From Tabrizicola piscis (GTDB taxonomy: Bacteria > Pseudomonadota > Alphaproteobacteria > Rhodobacterales > Rhodobacteraceae): a stretch of 64,000 nt of DNA. This document shows positions 37,054 through 44,534 of this stretch, one piece after another. Position 1 is the first letter of the stretch; the number at the start of each line of letters is the position of its first letter. The stretch lies in contig NZ_CP034329.1 of the NCBI RefSeq assembly GCF_003940805.1, positions 1-64,000 on the forward strand. Direction: 5' to 3'. The position numbers were made by a program, and so were the translations under genes. The notes below the pieces were generated by a model. The model did not search any database. It worked only from the letters and a program-made list of their open reading frames with translations, and had not been told where the DNA came from.

Positions 37054-37647
37054 TCAAAGTCTCGATTGAAGGTCGGAAAGGATTTCGGCCGCCGGTGTGC
37101 CGTAGGTGAATTGACGCAGCCACGCGCCATCCGGGCCGATGAGATAGAGGCCGGGACTGTGCGCCATCGTGTACCCGTCTTGCGAAGCGGTATCGGCCTC
37201 CCGCTCATAGAAGATCTTGAAGCTTGCGGCCGCAGCCTGCGTTTCGGCCTCGCTGCCGGCCAAGCCGAGGATCGCTGGATGGAAGGCTTTGGTGTAATCA
37301 GCCAGCCCAAGCCGTCTGTCCCGTTCTGGATCGATCGAGATGAAAACTGGCTGCACCGATCCTGCGTCAGATCCAAGGTCATCCATGACTTGCGCGACTT
37401 CGGATAGCGTAGTCGGACAGACATCCGGGCAGCTTGTGAAGCCGAAGAACACCAATAGGAATTTTCCACGGAATTCGTCCGTCGTGCGGATGCGACCTTC
37501 GCTGTCAGCAAGCGCGAAGGCGGGCGTGAAGACAGAAGCTGCTGCTTGGGTGTCGTCCGTTGCCGGCCACCACCGCACCGCCGCGAAAGCAAGGACCGCC
37601 GCCGTCGCGGCGACCCAAAGTATGATCTGAAGAGAACGAAGACGCAT
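37054..37647 (-). CDS. Sco/SenC-family copper protein (copy 2)
   Basis: The 197-residue membrane-anchored Sco protein has an N-terminal helix (LQIILWVAATAAVLAFAA), the copper site CPDVC in FTSCPDVCPTT and the His in GYTMAHSPGLY. It differs from copy 1 throughout, so this is a family pair and not a recent duplication. The start at 37647 fits the helix. It heads the tightly packed run Sco-PCuAC-Sco-M23-DUF411 and lies about 100 bases downstream of the small membrane protein gene. Confidence 0.92.
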   Translation of the reverse strand: MRLRSLQIILWVAATAAVLAFAAVRWWPATDDTQAAASVFTPAFALADSEGRIRTTDEFRGKFLLVFFGFTSCPDVCPTTLSEVAQVMDDLGSDAGSVQPVFISIDPERDRRLGLADYTKAFHPAILGLAGSEAETQAAAASFKIFYEREADTASQDGYTMAHSPGLYLIGPDGAWLRQFTYGTPAAEILSDLQSRL

Positions 37648-37751
37648 GAACAGTCCAGATGATGAGAACAGCGTGCGGTCTAAAACCTCGAGCAACTAGA
37701 GGTTCAACCGACAAAAAGGTGAAGAGTGCAGCACCGGCGAGGTTTCGCCGA

Positions 37752-37925
37752 TCAGGCCGCCCCAAGAAATCTGGCGAGGGCAATGCCGAGGAGGGTGCCG
37801 AACAGCCCGAAAGCGATGCCGAAGCCTGCGCCATACTGCAGGCGGTCAAGCGTCTTGCCGCCGCGTTTTTGGGCGAGATAGTAGCCACACAGGAATCCGA
37901 CGATCCCGAAAACTGGTCCGATCAT
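37752..37925 (-). CDS. Small two-helix membrane protein
   Basis: The 57-residue product has two hydrophobic segments (residues 1-17 and 33-55) with a basic loop AQKRGGKTLDR between them. The ATG overlaps the lnt stop by 4 bases (ATGA), so it is translated with lnt. I do not recognise a family. It may be a small partner of Lnt or an unrelated membrane peptide. Confidence 0.6.
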   Translation of the reverse strand: MIGPVFGIVGFLCGYYLAQKRGGKTLDRLQYGAGFGIAFGLFGTLLGIALARFLGAA

Positions 37926-39484
37926 TTCTGGCTTCCTTTCACCACAGTCATTTCGCGCCAAACCCAGAAAGCGAAAACCCCCCAAGAGCCGAGTGCAAGA
38001 AGAAGCACGGACCAGTCGCCAAGACGGGCGTAAGGGGTCGGTGGTAGAGGCCTCGGCAAACGCATGTCGATTACGCCAGAAGTCTCGATGTCCAGGATCG
38101 CCTGTGTTTTGCCGTAGGCATCGACCACTGCCGAAATTCCAGTATTTGCGGCCCGCACGAGAGGTAGCCCCTCTTCGATGGCCCGCATCCGAGCTGACGC
38201 CAGATGTTGCTTTGGACCAATGGAGGTGCCGAACCAGGCGTCGTTGGTCGCATTGAAGATCCAGTCCGGTCGGATGGCATCATCGACAACGTGGCCGGGA
38301 AAGATGATCTCGTAGCAGATCGCGATGCCCGCATAGGGATGTGGGCCAAATGCAAGGGTGCGGGGACCCGGACCGGGGAGGAAATCACCTAGAGATTCGA
38401 CCAATCGCTGAAATGGCAGGACACTCCGCCACGGCACATATTCGCCAAAGGGAACAAGGTGATGCTTTGCGTAGCGCGTCAGGACGGAACCGTCCGGCGC
38501 AATGGCGAGCACAGCGTTTCGGTACACCGTCCCGTCAGCGGTGACCTCCCGCTCAGGACTGCCAGCCAATAGGACGGCAGTATTCGGCAAGAGCCACCCA
38601 AGCATGACGCGGGCCCCAGTGTCCTCGGCGAGAAACCCTGGCCATGCAGTTTCTGGCCAAAGCAGGATATCGTAGTCGCCGGGGCGTGCAGAAAGCGAGA
38701 GAAGTCGGAGGATGTTGGCCTTCCGGGATCCTTCGTCCCATTTGGCGCTTTGCGCGATGTTCGGTTGCACGACGCGGATATGTGCGCCGCGCTCTGACGA
38801 GGGAACTGATAAAGCAAGGCGCGCAACGCCGAAACCGGCCACGGTGACCGCAATTGCGGTGGCGCTGGCGAAACGGATGACCTGCAACCTGCGAGCAGGC
38901 GCGCGGAAAGCCAGCCCGACCAGTGCCGAACAAAGCACCAAGAGGAACCCCAGCCCATAGCTGCCGACCAGGGAGGCCACTTGTGCGAAAGGCAACCAGT
39001 CGGCCAGCGTGTAGGCGGCAAGATTCCAAGGAAACCCCGTCAGAACGTGCCCCCGGAGCCATTCAAGGCCGGTCCAGCTTGTCGCGAGCGAAAGGGCCAG
39101 CGGCAATCCGGCGCGCGCCATTCGGGCGGCAAGGGCACAGGCGACCGCCGGAAACACTGCCAGCAGTGCCGCAAGACCGAGGACGGCAGGCAAGGCCAAC
39201 CATCCGAACCGGTCCGCCTCGACCTGAAAACTTTCGGTGATCCAGAAAAGCCCGGGTATGAATTGGCCCAATCCAAACAGATATCCCAGTCGAAACGCGA
39301 CAGGCCACGACGTGCCACGCAACATAATTACCAGCACTGCGAAGGCGATCAGCGCAAAGGGCAGGATCGAATATGGTGGCAAGGCCAAGACAAGTACGGC
39401 GCCAGCGGCCAGGGCCATGCCCAAGCTGGGCAGAACTTGAATCAGCTTTCCGCCGTAACGGGGATGTGCGTCTGAAGTGATCAA
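37922..39484 (-). CDS. lnt: Apolipoprotein N-acyltransferase
   Basis: This 520-residue inner-membrane enzyme adds the third acyl chain to lipoproteins. The N-terminal half has six or more membrane helices, and the C-terminal nitrilase-like domain shows the catalytic set as Glu in LWPETAWPG, Lys in KHHLVPFGEY and Cys in AICYEIIFP. The start is probably TTG at 39484, with weak support. Finding lnt (and lspA at 43425) on a metal island is notable, because both are normally single housekeeping genes. It may keep lipoprotein maturation running under copper stress. Confidence 0.93.
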   Translation of the reverse strand: MITSDAHPRYGGKLIQVLPSLGMALAAGAVLVLALPPYSILPFALIAFAVLVIMLRGTSWPVAFRLGYLFGLGQFIPGLFWITESFQVEADRFGWLALPAVLGLAALLAVFPAVACALAARMARAGLPLALSLATSWTGLEWLRGHVLTGFPWNLAAYTLADWLPFAQVASLVGSYGLGFLLVLCSALVGLAFRAPARRLQVIRFASATAIAVTVAGFGVARLALSVPSSERGAHIRVVQPNIAQSAKWDEGSRKANILRLLSLSARPGDYDILLWPETAWPGFLAEDTGARVMLGWLLPNTAVLLAGSPEREVTADGTVYRNAVLAIAPDGSVLTRYAKHHLVPFGEYVPWRSVLPFQRLVESLGDFLPGPGPRTLAFGPHPYAGIAICYEIIFPGHVVDDAIRPDWIFNATNDAWFGTSIGPKQHLASARMRAIEEGLPLVRAANTGISAVVDAYGKTQAILDIETSGVIDMRLPRPLPPTPYARLGDWSVLLLALGSWGVFAFWVWREMTVVKGSQK

Positions 39485-39518
39485 TCCTGCGAAAGCCCCC
39501 GTCTTGAGACGCGAGGGC

Positions 39519-39552
39519 TAATTGCTATAGCTACTTGAGGTGCAAGGTATGC
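39519..39552 (+). promoter_or_regulatory. Candidate CadR/PbrR/ZntR-like operator
   Basis: CTATAG-CTA-CTTGAG (39525-39539) matches the half-site plan of the zntA promoter at 46896-46926 (CTATAG-TTG-CTAGAG). The flanks TAATTG and AAGGTA line up with the -35 and -10 of that promoter. It points toward the L,D-transpeptidase at 39752, about 200 bases away. The intervening bases hold nothing else I can identify. Confidence 0.45.
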
Positions 39553-39751
39553 GTTTCTGGATCACGGCAATGTCAGAGTGTCGAGACCTGTTGGTCGACT
39601 TCGAGGGGCCGATCCGAAGCCTCGCAAGATGAACGGCGCGGAGCTTGGCGCGCTTGCGGCCCAAACCGTGCGCCGCTAACGGCTCTTTGATTTGTCCCGC
39701 TGGCAAGAGATCGTTACTCACCATTCCAAAACCTAGATTAAGGAGTGATCC

Positions 39752-40345
39752 ATGGCCGATGATCGGATCGGGCGACGGGCCTTGATGGGCGGAGCAGTCG
39801 GGATGGCGAGTCTTGCGGCCTTACCAGCCTTGGCGCAGGACGGCACGACCGAGTTTCAGGCTCCTGTATCCGGCAGCGTGCGGAACAACGTGTCCAGCTT
39901 CCGGATGCCTCAGTGGCGGGACTATTTTGAGAATACTAAGGGCGGTGCGATTCTGGCGGACACCAAGTCACGCGCGCTGCATTATTGGTCAGAGGATCAG
40001 TCGATCTACCGGCTCTATCCCTCTTCAGTCCCTTTGTCCGAGGAACTGACGCGGCTCGGACGGACCGAAATTGTCCGCAAGGCCGTGAACCCACCGTGGC
40101 GTCCGACGGCTTCGATGTTGGAGCGCAACCCGGACTGGCCGAAAATGGTCGAGGGCGGCGCCAAGGACAACCCTCTTGGTGTCCGCGGAATGTATCTTTC
40201 CTGGCCTGCCTATTTGATCCACGGCACCCATGATACCCGGAAGATAGGTCGTAGATCATCGAACGGGTGCATCGGCCTCTACAATGAGCATGTCATTGAA
40301 CTCTATGATTTGGCGCAGGTTGGCACTCAGGTGCTGCTGATCTAG
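39752..40345 (+). CDS. L,D-transpeptidase-like protein, variant active site (copy 2)
   Basis: The 197-residue protein is a close relative of the one at 19631: a Tat-type signal (IGRRALMGGAVGMASL), the same N-terminal segment (RNNVSSFRMPQWRDYFE) and the same active-site region HGTHDTRKIGRRSSNGCIGLYNEH. Gly again takes the place of the usual Arg after Cys-Ile. It should act on peptidoglycan or bind it in the periplasm. AAGGAGTG precedes the ATG. It stands alone, downstream of a possible MerR-type operator. Confidence 0.87.
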   Translation: MADDRIGRRALMGGAVGMASLAALPALAQDGTTEFQAPVSGSVRNNVSSFRMPQWRDYFENTKGGAILADTKSRALHYWSEDQSIYRLYPSSVPLSEELTRLGRTEIVRKAVNPPWRPTASMLERNPDWPKMVEGGAKDNPLGVRGMYLSWPAYLIHGTHDTRKIGRRSSNGCIGLYNEHVIELYDLAQVGTQVLLI

Positions 40346-40439
40346 GTCTATGGCTTTCTGAACGCATCAGGCTGACGTCGCCCGAAAGCTGGGCGGAAGG
40401 CGGGCTGATGTTTGCTTGCTTTCGCTAGGTCAAGTGTCC

Positions 40440-41765
40440 TCAGCCCAGTAGCACGGTCGACAGCAGGTTCACGTTCAGCACGATGATCACGGCGGCGATC
40501 AGCCAGCAAAGGCCGGTCAGCCAGCGGGGGGCGACCAGTTCGCCCATCTTGGCGCGGCTGGCGGTGAACATCACCAAGGGCACAATGGCGAAGGGAAGCT
40601 GGAATGACAGCACGACCTGGCTCAGGATCAGCAGTTCGCCTACGCCGCCGCTGCCGTAGAGCAGAATCACGAAGATCGCCGGGATGATCGCAAGGCCCCG
40701 GGTGATCAGGCGTCGCGCCCAAGGGGCGATGCGCAAGTTGATGAAGCCTTCCATCACGATCTGCCCGGCCATTGTGGCGGTGACAGTGGAGTTCAGGCCC
40801 GCGCACAAAAGCGCTACGCCGAACAGGACCGGCGCCAGCGAGGAGCCGAGCAAGGGCTCCAGCAACAGATGCGCCTTGTCGATCTCAGCCACATCGTTTT
40901 GACCCACGGTGTAGAAAGCCGCGGCGGCAAGGATCAGGATCGAGGCATTGATCGTCAGCGCGAACATTAGGGCGATAGTGCTGTCCCATGTCGCCAGCCG
41001 CAGCGCCTCGCGCTTGGCGGGCAGGTCCATGCCATAGGCGCGGGTCTGCACGATGCCCGAATGCAGATAGAGGTTATGCGGCATGACCGTCGCCCCGATG
41101 ATGCCAAGCGCGAGGTAGAGCATTGTCGGGTTGTTGAAAATCTCGCGGCTTGGGGCAAAGCCTGCGATGACCTCGCCCCAGACCGGGTCGGCCTGCGCGA
41201 TCAGCACGACAAAGCAGGCGGCGATCAGCGCCATCAGCGAGATGATCAGCGCCTCGATCCAGCGAAAGCCCTTGTTCTGCAGCCACAATATCAGGAACAC
41301 ATCGGCGGCGGTGATGAAGATGCCGATCTCCAGCGGAATCCCGAAGAGCAGATTCAGGCCGATGGCGGTGCCGATCACCTCGGCCAGATCGGTTGCGATG
41401 ATCGCCAGTTCGGCAAAGATCCAGAGTGGTACAGACATCCATTTCAGAAAGGCATCGCGGCAGGCCTGCGCCAGATCGCGGCCCGAGGCTACCGCCAGCC
41501 GCGCGCAGAGAGACTGCAGGAGGATCGCCATGATGTTCGACAGAAGCGCGACGAACAAGAGCGTGTAACCGAACGCCGCGCCACCCGCGAGCGAGGTCGC
41601 CCAGTTGCCGGGGTCCATATAGCCCACCGCCACCAGGTAGCCGGGGCCTATGAAGGCGAGGAACCGGCGGAACCGGCTGGTGCCACCGTTTCCGACCGCG
41701 ATGGTGCGGAAGACTTCGGAAAGGGAGGGGGTCTCGCTTTCCTGCCGCCAGGCATTGGTCGTCAT
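40440..41765 (-). CDS. mntH: Nramp-family divalent metal transporter
   Basis: This 441-residue proton-coupled importer of Mn(II) (and Fe(II)) has about 11 membrane helices and the two metal-binding motifs MDPGNW in helix 1 and VMPHNLYLH in helix 6. GGGAG lies before the ATG at 41765, so the longer frame to 41813 is not used. It is divergent from a DtxR/MntR-type regulator. Manganese uptake fits a stress island because manganese replaces iron in damaged enzymes. Confidence 0.94.
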   Translation of the reverse strand: MTTNAWRQESETPSLSEVFRTIAVGNGGTSRFRRFLAFIGPGYLVAVGYMDPGNWATSLAGGAAFGYTLLFVALLSNIMAILLQSLCARLAVASGRDLAQACRDAFLKWMSVPLWIFAELAIIATDLAEVIGTAIGLNLLFGIPLEIGIFITAADVFLILWLQNKGFRWIEALIISLMALIAACFVVLIAQADPVWGEVIAGFAPSREIFNNPTMLYLALGIIGATVMPHNLYLHSGIVQTRAYGMDLPAKREALRLATWDSTIALMFALTINASILILAAAAFYTVGQNDVAEIDKAHLLLEPLLGSSLAPVLFGVALLCAGLNSTVTATMAGQIVMEGFINLRIAPWARRLITRGLAIIPAIFVILLYGSGGVGELLILSQVVLSFQLPFAIVPLVMFTASRAKMGELVAPRWLTGLCWLIAAVIIVLNVNLLSTVLLG

Positions 41766-41818
41766 GGCTCGTGGCACTCCCGGCTTGACCACGATCCCTA
41801 CAAGACGTGGCACATAAA

Positions 41819-41834
41819 GTTAGACAATGCTAAC
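41819..41834. promoter_or_regulatory. Palindrome between mntH and mntR, candidate MntR operator
   Basis: GTTAG-ACAATG-CTAAC is an inverted repeat in the 120-base gap between the two divergent genes, 54 bases upstream of the mntH start. Its place and symmetry suit binding by the adjacent MntR-type repressor. Confidence 0.55.
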
Positions 41835-41885
41835 ATTCTGCCCCGCGCCTTTACTTGTCAATCCATCCCGTGCGACACTGCACGG

Positions 41886-42338
41886 ATGACAGAGTTAGAT
41901 CCTGAAACCCATGCCACGTCGGATGACCGGCCCGCGGACCTGCGCGCCGGGGCGTTTCAGGGTGTGCGCGAAGCCCGGCGCAATGAACTGGCCGAGGACT
42001 ACGTCGAACTGATCGCCGAACTGATCCACGATCAGGGCGAGGCGCGCCCGGTGGACATCGCCGCCCGGCTTGGCGTGAAGGTGCCGACCGTGAGCAAGAC
42101 CCTGGACCGTCTCGCGCGCGAGGGGCTGATCACCCGCGCGAAGTATCGGTCGGTCTTTCTGACAGACGCGGGCCGCGCGCTGGCCAAAGAATGCCGGCGT
42201 CGGCACGAGATCGTCTTGCGCTTTCTCATCAGCCTCGGCCTTGACCCCGAGACAGCGGAACGCGATGCGGAAGGCATCGAGCACCATGTCAGCGAGCGGA
42301 CGCTGGCCCTGTTTTCGGCCTTCGCCAACCGGTCCTAA
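41886..42338 (+). CDS. mntR: MntR/DtxR-family metalloregulator
   Basis: This 150-residue regulator has an N-terminal winged helix (DIAARLGVKVPTVSKTLDRLAREGLITRAKYRSVFLTDAG) and a dimerisation segment with metal ligands expected in RRRHEIVLRFL, DAEGIEHHVSE. The family represses mntH when Mn(II) is sufficient. The ATG at 41886 starts a protein of family length; the frame is open far upstream but that region is the mntH gene on the other strand. It diverges from mntH around a palindrome and converges on the DsbA-like gene. Confidence 0.92.
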   Translation: MTELDPETHATSDDRPADLRAGAFQGVREARRNELAEDYVELIAELIHDQGEARPVDIAARLGVKVPTVSKTLDRLAREGLITRAKYRSVFLTDAGRALAKECRRRHEIVLRFLISLGLDPETAERDAEGIEHHVSERTLALFSAFANRS

Positions 42339-42344
42339 AGGCCG

Positions 42345-43004
42345 TCAGCTATTCTCGACCGCGAACCGCACATCGGCGATGAGGCTGTCGGCGCTGAAAT
42401 TCTCCAGCCGTTTGCCATTAAGGAAGAAGGTTGGCGTTTGGCGGATAGCCAAGGCTTCCACGTCGGCCGCATCCTGATTCAGGATACCAGTGATTCCCGG
42501 GAAGAACTGGTCGGTCTCGGCCTTTTCGAGATCAAGGCCCGCAGCCCCGGCAATCTCCCATGCCACATCCATCTCAGGCGAGCCATGAACAGCCCAGCCA
42601 GGCTGCTGCTCAAGAAGTGCATCGAGGACAGGCTCGAACTTGTCTTGCATCCGCGCAGCCTCGAGGATGCGCACAGCCTCGTCCGAGCCTTCGTGGAAAA
42701 CGGTGTAGCGCAGCACGACGCGGACCTGCGTCGGGAACTGCCGCCGGATTTCCTGCACCACCGGGTGGTAGGCACGGCAGGCCTCGCAGGAGGGGTCAAA
42801 AAATTCAACCAGTGTGACGGGCGCATCTGCGGGGCCGAAGCTGGGGGAATAGTCACGGACCAACAGTGCCTGATCTTCGGTTGGCGTGGCGGCGGCCGCC
42901 GCTTCTGCCTCGGCGTCGCGGCGCTGCTTCAGGACGAAGGCGCCACCCGCGAAGGCAGCAACACCAAGTGCGGAGGCTCCAAGGATAAGCGTGCGGCGGT
43001 TCAT
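42345..43004 (-). CDS. DsbA-family protein of the zntA operon
   Basis: This 219-residue exported thioredoxin-fold protein has a signal-anchor (LILGASALGVAAFAGGAFVL) and the redox motif CEAC in FFDPSCEACRAYHP, with cis-Pro in IRQTPTFFLNG. It probably oxidises periplasmic thiols with the DsbB encoded immediately upstream, whose stop overlaps its ATG by 4 bases. It is the last gene of the minus-strand run that begins with the Zn/Cd/Pb ATPase. The 3' end lies six bases from mntR, on the opposite strand. Confidence 0.9.
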   Translation of the reverse strand: MNRRTLILGASALGVAAFAGGAFVLKQRRDAEAEAAAAATPTEDQALLVRDYSPSFGPADAPVTLVEFFDPSCEACRAYHPVVQEIRRQFPTQVRVVLRYTVFHEGSDEAVRILEAARMQDKFEPVLDALLEQQPGWAVHGSPEMDVAWEIAGAAGLDLEKAETDQFFPGITGILNQDAADVEALAIRQTPTFFLNGKRLENFSADSLIADVRFAVENS

Positions 43005-43438
43005 GGGCGGTGTCCTTTCGGCAGCATGAGACAGGCAAGGATCGCCGCAAAGGCGACCGCTGAGAGATAGGGGATCGGCAGGCCAAGGATCATCTGCGCC
43101 TCGCCGGTGCAGGAGGGGCCATTTTCGGTGCAGGGCACGACCGGCGCGGGCAAGAACCCTGCGTAAAGGCCCGAATGCCAGGCCGCCAGCGCCAGCCCGG
43201 ACAGGACCAGCGGCAAGGCGTAGGCGCGCGCCATGCCATCGCCGCGCCAGAGTGACAGGCCAAGGATCGGCACCAAGGGGAACATGGCGATGCGCTGATA
43301 CCAGCAGAGTGTGCAGGGCATCTGGCCCAGCACCTCACCGATGAAAAGCGCACCAAGCGTGGCCGCCAGAGCGATCAGGAAGGCCGCAGTCAAGGTAAGG
43401 TCGTCGCGCGACAGGGTTTGCGGGTCAGCTTTGGTCAA
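43001..43438 (-). CDS. dsbB: Disulfide bond formation protein B
   Basis: This inner-membrane quinone reductase re-oxidises DsbA-type proteins. It has four helices, the first periplasmic pair CTLC in QMPCTLCWYQRIA and the second pair in VPCTENGPSC. Both pairs are intact. The start is uncertain: TTG at 43438 (MTKADP) gives 145 residues, TTG at 43480 gives 159. The 3' end overlaps the DsbA-like gene and the 5' end overlaps lspA, so the three are coupled. Confidence 0.88.
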   Translation of the reverse strand: MTKADPQTLSRDDLTLTAAFLIALAATLGALFIGEVLGQMPCTLCWYQRIAMFPLVPILGLSLWRGDGMARAYALPLVLSGLALAAWHSGLYAGFLPAPVVPCTENGPSCTGEAQMILGLPIPYLSAVAFAAILACLMLPKGHRP

Positions 43439-43910
43439 GAAGCGGCTCCTTGCGGCGACGAAGGGGAAGCGAGGCGGCAAGGATCAGGACCGCGCCCAAG
43501 GTGATGCAGATATCCGCAACGTTGAACGTGGGCCAGTGCCAGTCGCGCCAGTAAAGATCAAGGAAATCGGTCACGGCACCCTGCCGCACCCTGTCGATGA
43601 TGTTGCCAAGCGCCCCGCCCACGACCAACGCAAAACCTGCCCGTTCCAGCGCGTGCTGCGCCCGGAATGCCATGACGGCGAAGGCAAGAGTCAGCGCGCC
43701 CGTCAGCGCCGCCATCAGGAGGGGCTTACCTGCCATGACCCCGCCCATCATGCCAAAGCTCGCGCCCGTATTGAACCCGAGGGAAAGGTTGAAGCCCGGC
43801 AGGACCGGGACCGCAGTCCCCTGTGACAGCAGCGACAGCGCTGCGGTCTTGGTCAACTGGTCTGCCACCACTGCGGCAGCAATCAGCGAAATCAGCATCA
43901 CCCTTGTCAT
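43425..43910 (-). CDS. lspA: Lipoprotein signal peptidase
   Basis: This 161-residue inner-membrane aspartic protease (signal peptidase II) cleaves prolipoproteins. The four-helix pattern and the catalytic segments are visible: ADQLTK at the start, GFNTGASFGM, GGALGNIIDRVRQGAVTDFLD with one catalytic Asp and FNVADICITLG with the other. lspA copies occur in lead-resistance (pbr) operons of other bacteria. It overlaps the methyltransferase-like gene by 4 bases and dsbB by about 14, within the zntA operon. Confidence 0.94.
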   Translation of the reverse strand: MTRVMLISLIAAAVVADQLTKTAALSLLSQGTAVPVLPGFNLSLGFNTGASFGMMGGVMAGKPLLMAALTGALTLAFAVMAFRAQHALERAGFALVVGGALGNIIDRVRQGAVTDFLDLYWRDWHWPTFNVADICITLGAVLILAASLPLRRRKEPLLDQS

Positions 43911-44530
43911 TCTGCTGCCCTGCTCTTCCTGCCGATCCAGCGTGGGACCGACGCGGCGTAACGATCATAGTCGGGCCCGATTGCCATGCGCAGGGCGGCC
44001 TCTTCGGACCGCACTTGCGCGCTGGCCGACCAGAGAAACAGGACTGGCGCGAGGATTGTAGGGAAAGAGGGAACCGCCATCGCAACACCTGCCAGCAGTG
44101 CCGCTTGTCCCACAAAGGTCGGGTTGCGGCTGAACCGGTAAAGCCCGCCGGAGACCAGATCGCCGGTTTCGCCGCCGACCACGCCGACGCGCCAGGATGA
44201 TCCCATCGACATCTGAGCGGCAAAGGCCACCATCGCGCCAAGCCCTGCGACAAAGACCCCGACCAAGCCTAGAAGGACAGCACGCCCCTCGGTCCAGAGC
44301 GGGTCAACCTTGTGGAGCGCGGGAACGGCGAGCCAGAGGAGCGGCCCGAAGAAGGCGAATGCAAAGGCCGCGCGGAAACCGATTGCCGCCAGCCGGTCGC
44401 GCCCGGTGGCACGGGCAAACAGCCAGACCGGACGCCCCGCCGCTTGTGCGGCCAGGGCGCTGCCCCAGAAGAACAGCGCCAGATAACCGAAAAGAAGGGC
44501 CAGCGCGGCCCAGCCAAAACCGGAGATCAT
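43907..44530 (-). CDS. Isoprenylcysteine carboxylmethyltransferase-like membrane protein
   Basis: This 207-residue membrane protein has about five helices and the ICMT/PEMT C-terminal signature SGGLYRFSRNPTFVGQ followed by EEAALRMAIGPDYDRYAASVPRW. Bacterial members are of uncertain substrate, and the family fold binds S-adenosylmethionine. The gene begins 5 bases after the ATPase stop and overlaps lspA, so it belongs to the same transcript. Its role in metal resistance is unknown, though such genes recur in this setting. Confidence 0.85.
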   Translation of the reverse strand: MISGFGWAALALLFGYLALFFWGSALAAQAAGRPVWLFARATGRDRLAAIGFRAAFAFAFFGPLLWLAVPALHKVDPLWTEGRAVLLGLVGVFVAGLGAMVAFAAQMSMGSSWRVGVVGGETGDLVSGGLYRFSRNPTFVGQAALLAGVAMAVPSFPTILAPVLFLWSASAQVRSEEAALRMAIGPDYDRYAASVPRWIGRKSRAAE

Positions 44531-44534
44531 CTGC

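Noticed and set aside
41061-41885. A long plus-strand extension upstream of mntR in the same frame
   Set aside because: It lies wholly opposite mntH, is low complexity, and the regulator is of normal length from 41886.
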